A DNA stretch of 64,000 nucleotides from Gammaproteobacteria bacterium (GTDB lineage Bacteria > Pseudomonadota > Gammaproteobacteria > GCA-001735895): contig JAAEMR010000186.1 of the NCBI GenBank assembly GCA_024225395.1, forward strand, positions 1 through 64,000. The letters are read 5' to 3'. The translations under genes were made by a program, and so were the position numbers. Of this stretch, positions 62,254-64,000 are shown one piece after another (positions within the stretch are counted from its first letter, which is position 1; every line of letters starts with the position of its first letter). The notes under the pieces were generated by a model that was not told the DNA's origin, ran no database searches, and saw nothing but the letters and a program-made list of their open reading frames with translations.

Positions 62254-64000
62254 TTAATCAATTATTATTTCAAGATTTCCATCCTGAACTTCTGTCACTT
62301 CAATAGTAAAACTAACTGAAGTCGATGCGCCATCTCCATCAGTTACGGTCAAGCTGGCATCATAGCTACCGACTGCCAGGGTACCGCTGGTTAAGCTTAA
62401 TAACGAACCAGTATGTGTCTGACCATTAACAACCCACTCATAAGTCAATACCTCAGTAAACTCATCACTGGCTATAGCCTGTATGGATATATCCTTATCT
62501 TCTGCAACACTCAATGAAGCGCCTTGAGTTGGTGAAGAAATAACCGGAGCAATATTGACGCGAGCCGTAATAACAATAGTCAGACTTACTGTAGAAGCCA
62601 ACCCACCATCATCAGTTACAGTCAGAGTCACATTATGACTACCAACAGAAAGTGATCCACTGGCTACCGTTAATGTCGCACTACTACTTTGCTGACCATC
62701 AACATCCCATGCATAGGTTAATTGCTGACTAAAATCATCAGTTGCAATAGCGGTGATATTAAAATCATCAATTTCAGATTTAGTGACGGTTGATGCATCT
62801 AAGGGTGATGTAATCACAGGCGGTTCATTGACCTTAAAGCCAACACTGTCCGTATCCTGGCCAGAACCATCACTAACAACCAGTGAAGCTTGATAAACAC
62901 CGGAAGACAGAGTGCCTGCTGAAACAGTCACGATTTCACCAGAATATGCCTGTCCATTCACCATCCAGCTATAAGTCAGCGTATCTCCTTCTGCATCCGT
63001 AGCTACAGCCGTTAACACAACATCCTCATCATTGGTACCAGAAGTCGCATCAAAAACAGGTGCCGAAACCGTCACAGAAGTAATTTCTGGAGGTGCATTA
63101 CTAAACACTCTAATGGTTCTAGATGCAGACAAGGATGTAGCCCCTTCATTATCCAGTGCCGTAAAAGTGGCTGTATATTCACCTTCAGGTAAAGTATCTG
63201 CCGGTATCGTAGCGGAAGCATTATTACTCTGAAAAACAGCATCAGCCGTTGCAGGTTCCGAAGCATCCATCACAACCCATAATACCGATGCAACTTCGAC
63301 ATCATCAATGGCAGACGCTTCCAGATTAACGGCTTCAGGGTTACTTCCACCTTCTTCAACCAGGATATTGGCAGGTAAAGCAAAGGCATAAATTACTTCA
63401 GGAGGCTCATTAGCAACGACATCCATATTGATTTCTATAAGATCACTCTTGCCAGCATCGCTCAGAGTGGCTTTTAGTACGCCAGTTGTAGCGGCGGTAA
63501 AATCACAACTATCACCATCAGGGCATGCAAAGCCATCCCAGCTTACAGTCACAGTGTCACCATCTGCATCAAAATAAACAGCTTCATAAGTTCCAGTATC
63601 ATTTGCTCTTAAGTCATCACTACAGCTCAGTGCAGTTGATGTTCTTAAACAGTTAAGCAGCGTTGTATCAGTACCCACTATTTTTCTTACAGCCAGTGCT
63701 CGAGGTGCCCGGTTACCCTGCTCTACAGTAACAACACTTTCGTTACTGACACTACCACCATTATTATCAGTTGCGGTTACTGATATCGTATAGTCTCCGC
63801 CAACAGTAGCTGTAAATGTCTGAACATTACTATCAAATGCGCTGGCAGTAGTCGCTGCAGAGCTTAAGCTACAACTTGCAGATGGCTCACAACTCCAGTC
63901 AAAACTTATACTATCGCTATCAGCATCAAATGCCGCTGCAACAACAGAAGCCGTCACCTGACTTTCACTGGCTGGAATAATCAGTCGACGTGGCACAAAG
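62254..64000 (-). CDS. PKD/Ig-like repeat surface or secreted protein, N-terminus outside window
   Basis: Repeats such as NEPPVITSPLDAS...LTYAWDVDGQQ...SHNVTLTVTDDGG and NIAPVISSPTQGASL...LTYEWVVNGQ...SYDASLTVTDGDG; frame open to window end. Confidence 0.8.
   Translation of the reverse strand, partial: FVPRRLIIPASESQVTASVVAAAFDADSDSISFDWSCEPSASCSLSSAATTASAFDSNVQTFTATVGGDYTISVTATDNNGGSVSNESVVTVEQGNRAPRALAVRKIVGTDTTLLNCLRTSTALSCSDDLRANDTGTYEAVYFDADGDTVTVSWDGFACPDGDSCDFTAATTGVLKATLSDAGKSDLIEINMDVVANEPPEVIYAFALPANILVEEGGSNPEAVNLEASAIDDVEVASVLWVVMDASEPATADAVFQSNNASATIPADTLPEGEYTATFTALDNEGATSLSASRTIRVFSNAPPEITSVTVSAPVFDATSGTNDEDVVLTAVATDAEGDTLTYSWMVNGQAYSGEIVTVSAGTLSSGVYQASLVVSDGSGQDTDSVGFKVNEPPVITSPLDASTVTKSEIDDFNITAIATDDFSQQLTYAWDVDGQQSSSATLTVASGSLSVGSHNVTLTVTDDGGLASTVSLTIVITARVNIAPVISSPTQGASLSVAEDKDISIQAIASDEFTEVLTYEWVVNGQTHTGSLLSLTSGTLAVGSYDASLTVTDGDGASTSVSFTIEVTEVQDGNLEIIID

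Noticed and set aside
1-64000. CRISPR array, tRNA, rRNA, prophage or complete transposase genes
   Set aside because: None recognised: no regularly spaced direct repeats, no tRNA/rRNA-like sequence, and no integrase or transposase ORF in the track.

Overview
Chromosomal window from an unidentified gammaproteobacterium. Gene order resembles Pseudomonas/Thiotrichales: rpe-gph-trpE-trpG-trpD-trpC next to crp/osmC, and ygfB-pepP-ubiH-ubiI next to zapA-6S RNA-fau. A glycine-rich sulfur-globule-like protein hints at a sulfur oxidiser. Most of the window is housekeeping: ubiquinone hydroxylases, ilvA, rpiA, rplM-rpsI, trp genes, purK/E/C, pntAB and a Liv-type ABC importer. Accessory content lies mainly at the two ends. 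At the left is a two-partner secretion operon (tpsB, a double-FecR gene, and a giant tpsA exoprotein that runs off the window and is missing from the ORF track). At the right is a surface/exported cluster (PKD-repeat protein, EF-hand-like lipoprotein, subtilase with a CFI-box-like C-terminus). The observations I rate highest are: (1) an unannotated ~94-nt sRNA gene at 21995-22088 with a consensus sigma70 promoter, a hairpin, a CCUCC-rich anti-Shine-Dalgarno-like segment and a strong terminator, whose CU-rich segment is a perfect inverted repeat of sequence just upstream of its own promoter; (2) an RND/MMPL permease fused to a cyclic-nucleotide-binding domain and a GGDEF domain with lost catalytic motif (ATCSF) but retained RxxD I-site; (3) the TpsB/double-FecR/TpsA operon; (4) dispersed CTTCGTG-type inverted-repeat elements, two of which carry the same second repeat inserted at the same position. 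All calls come from reading the sequence; no database search was run.
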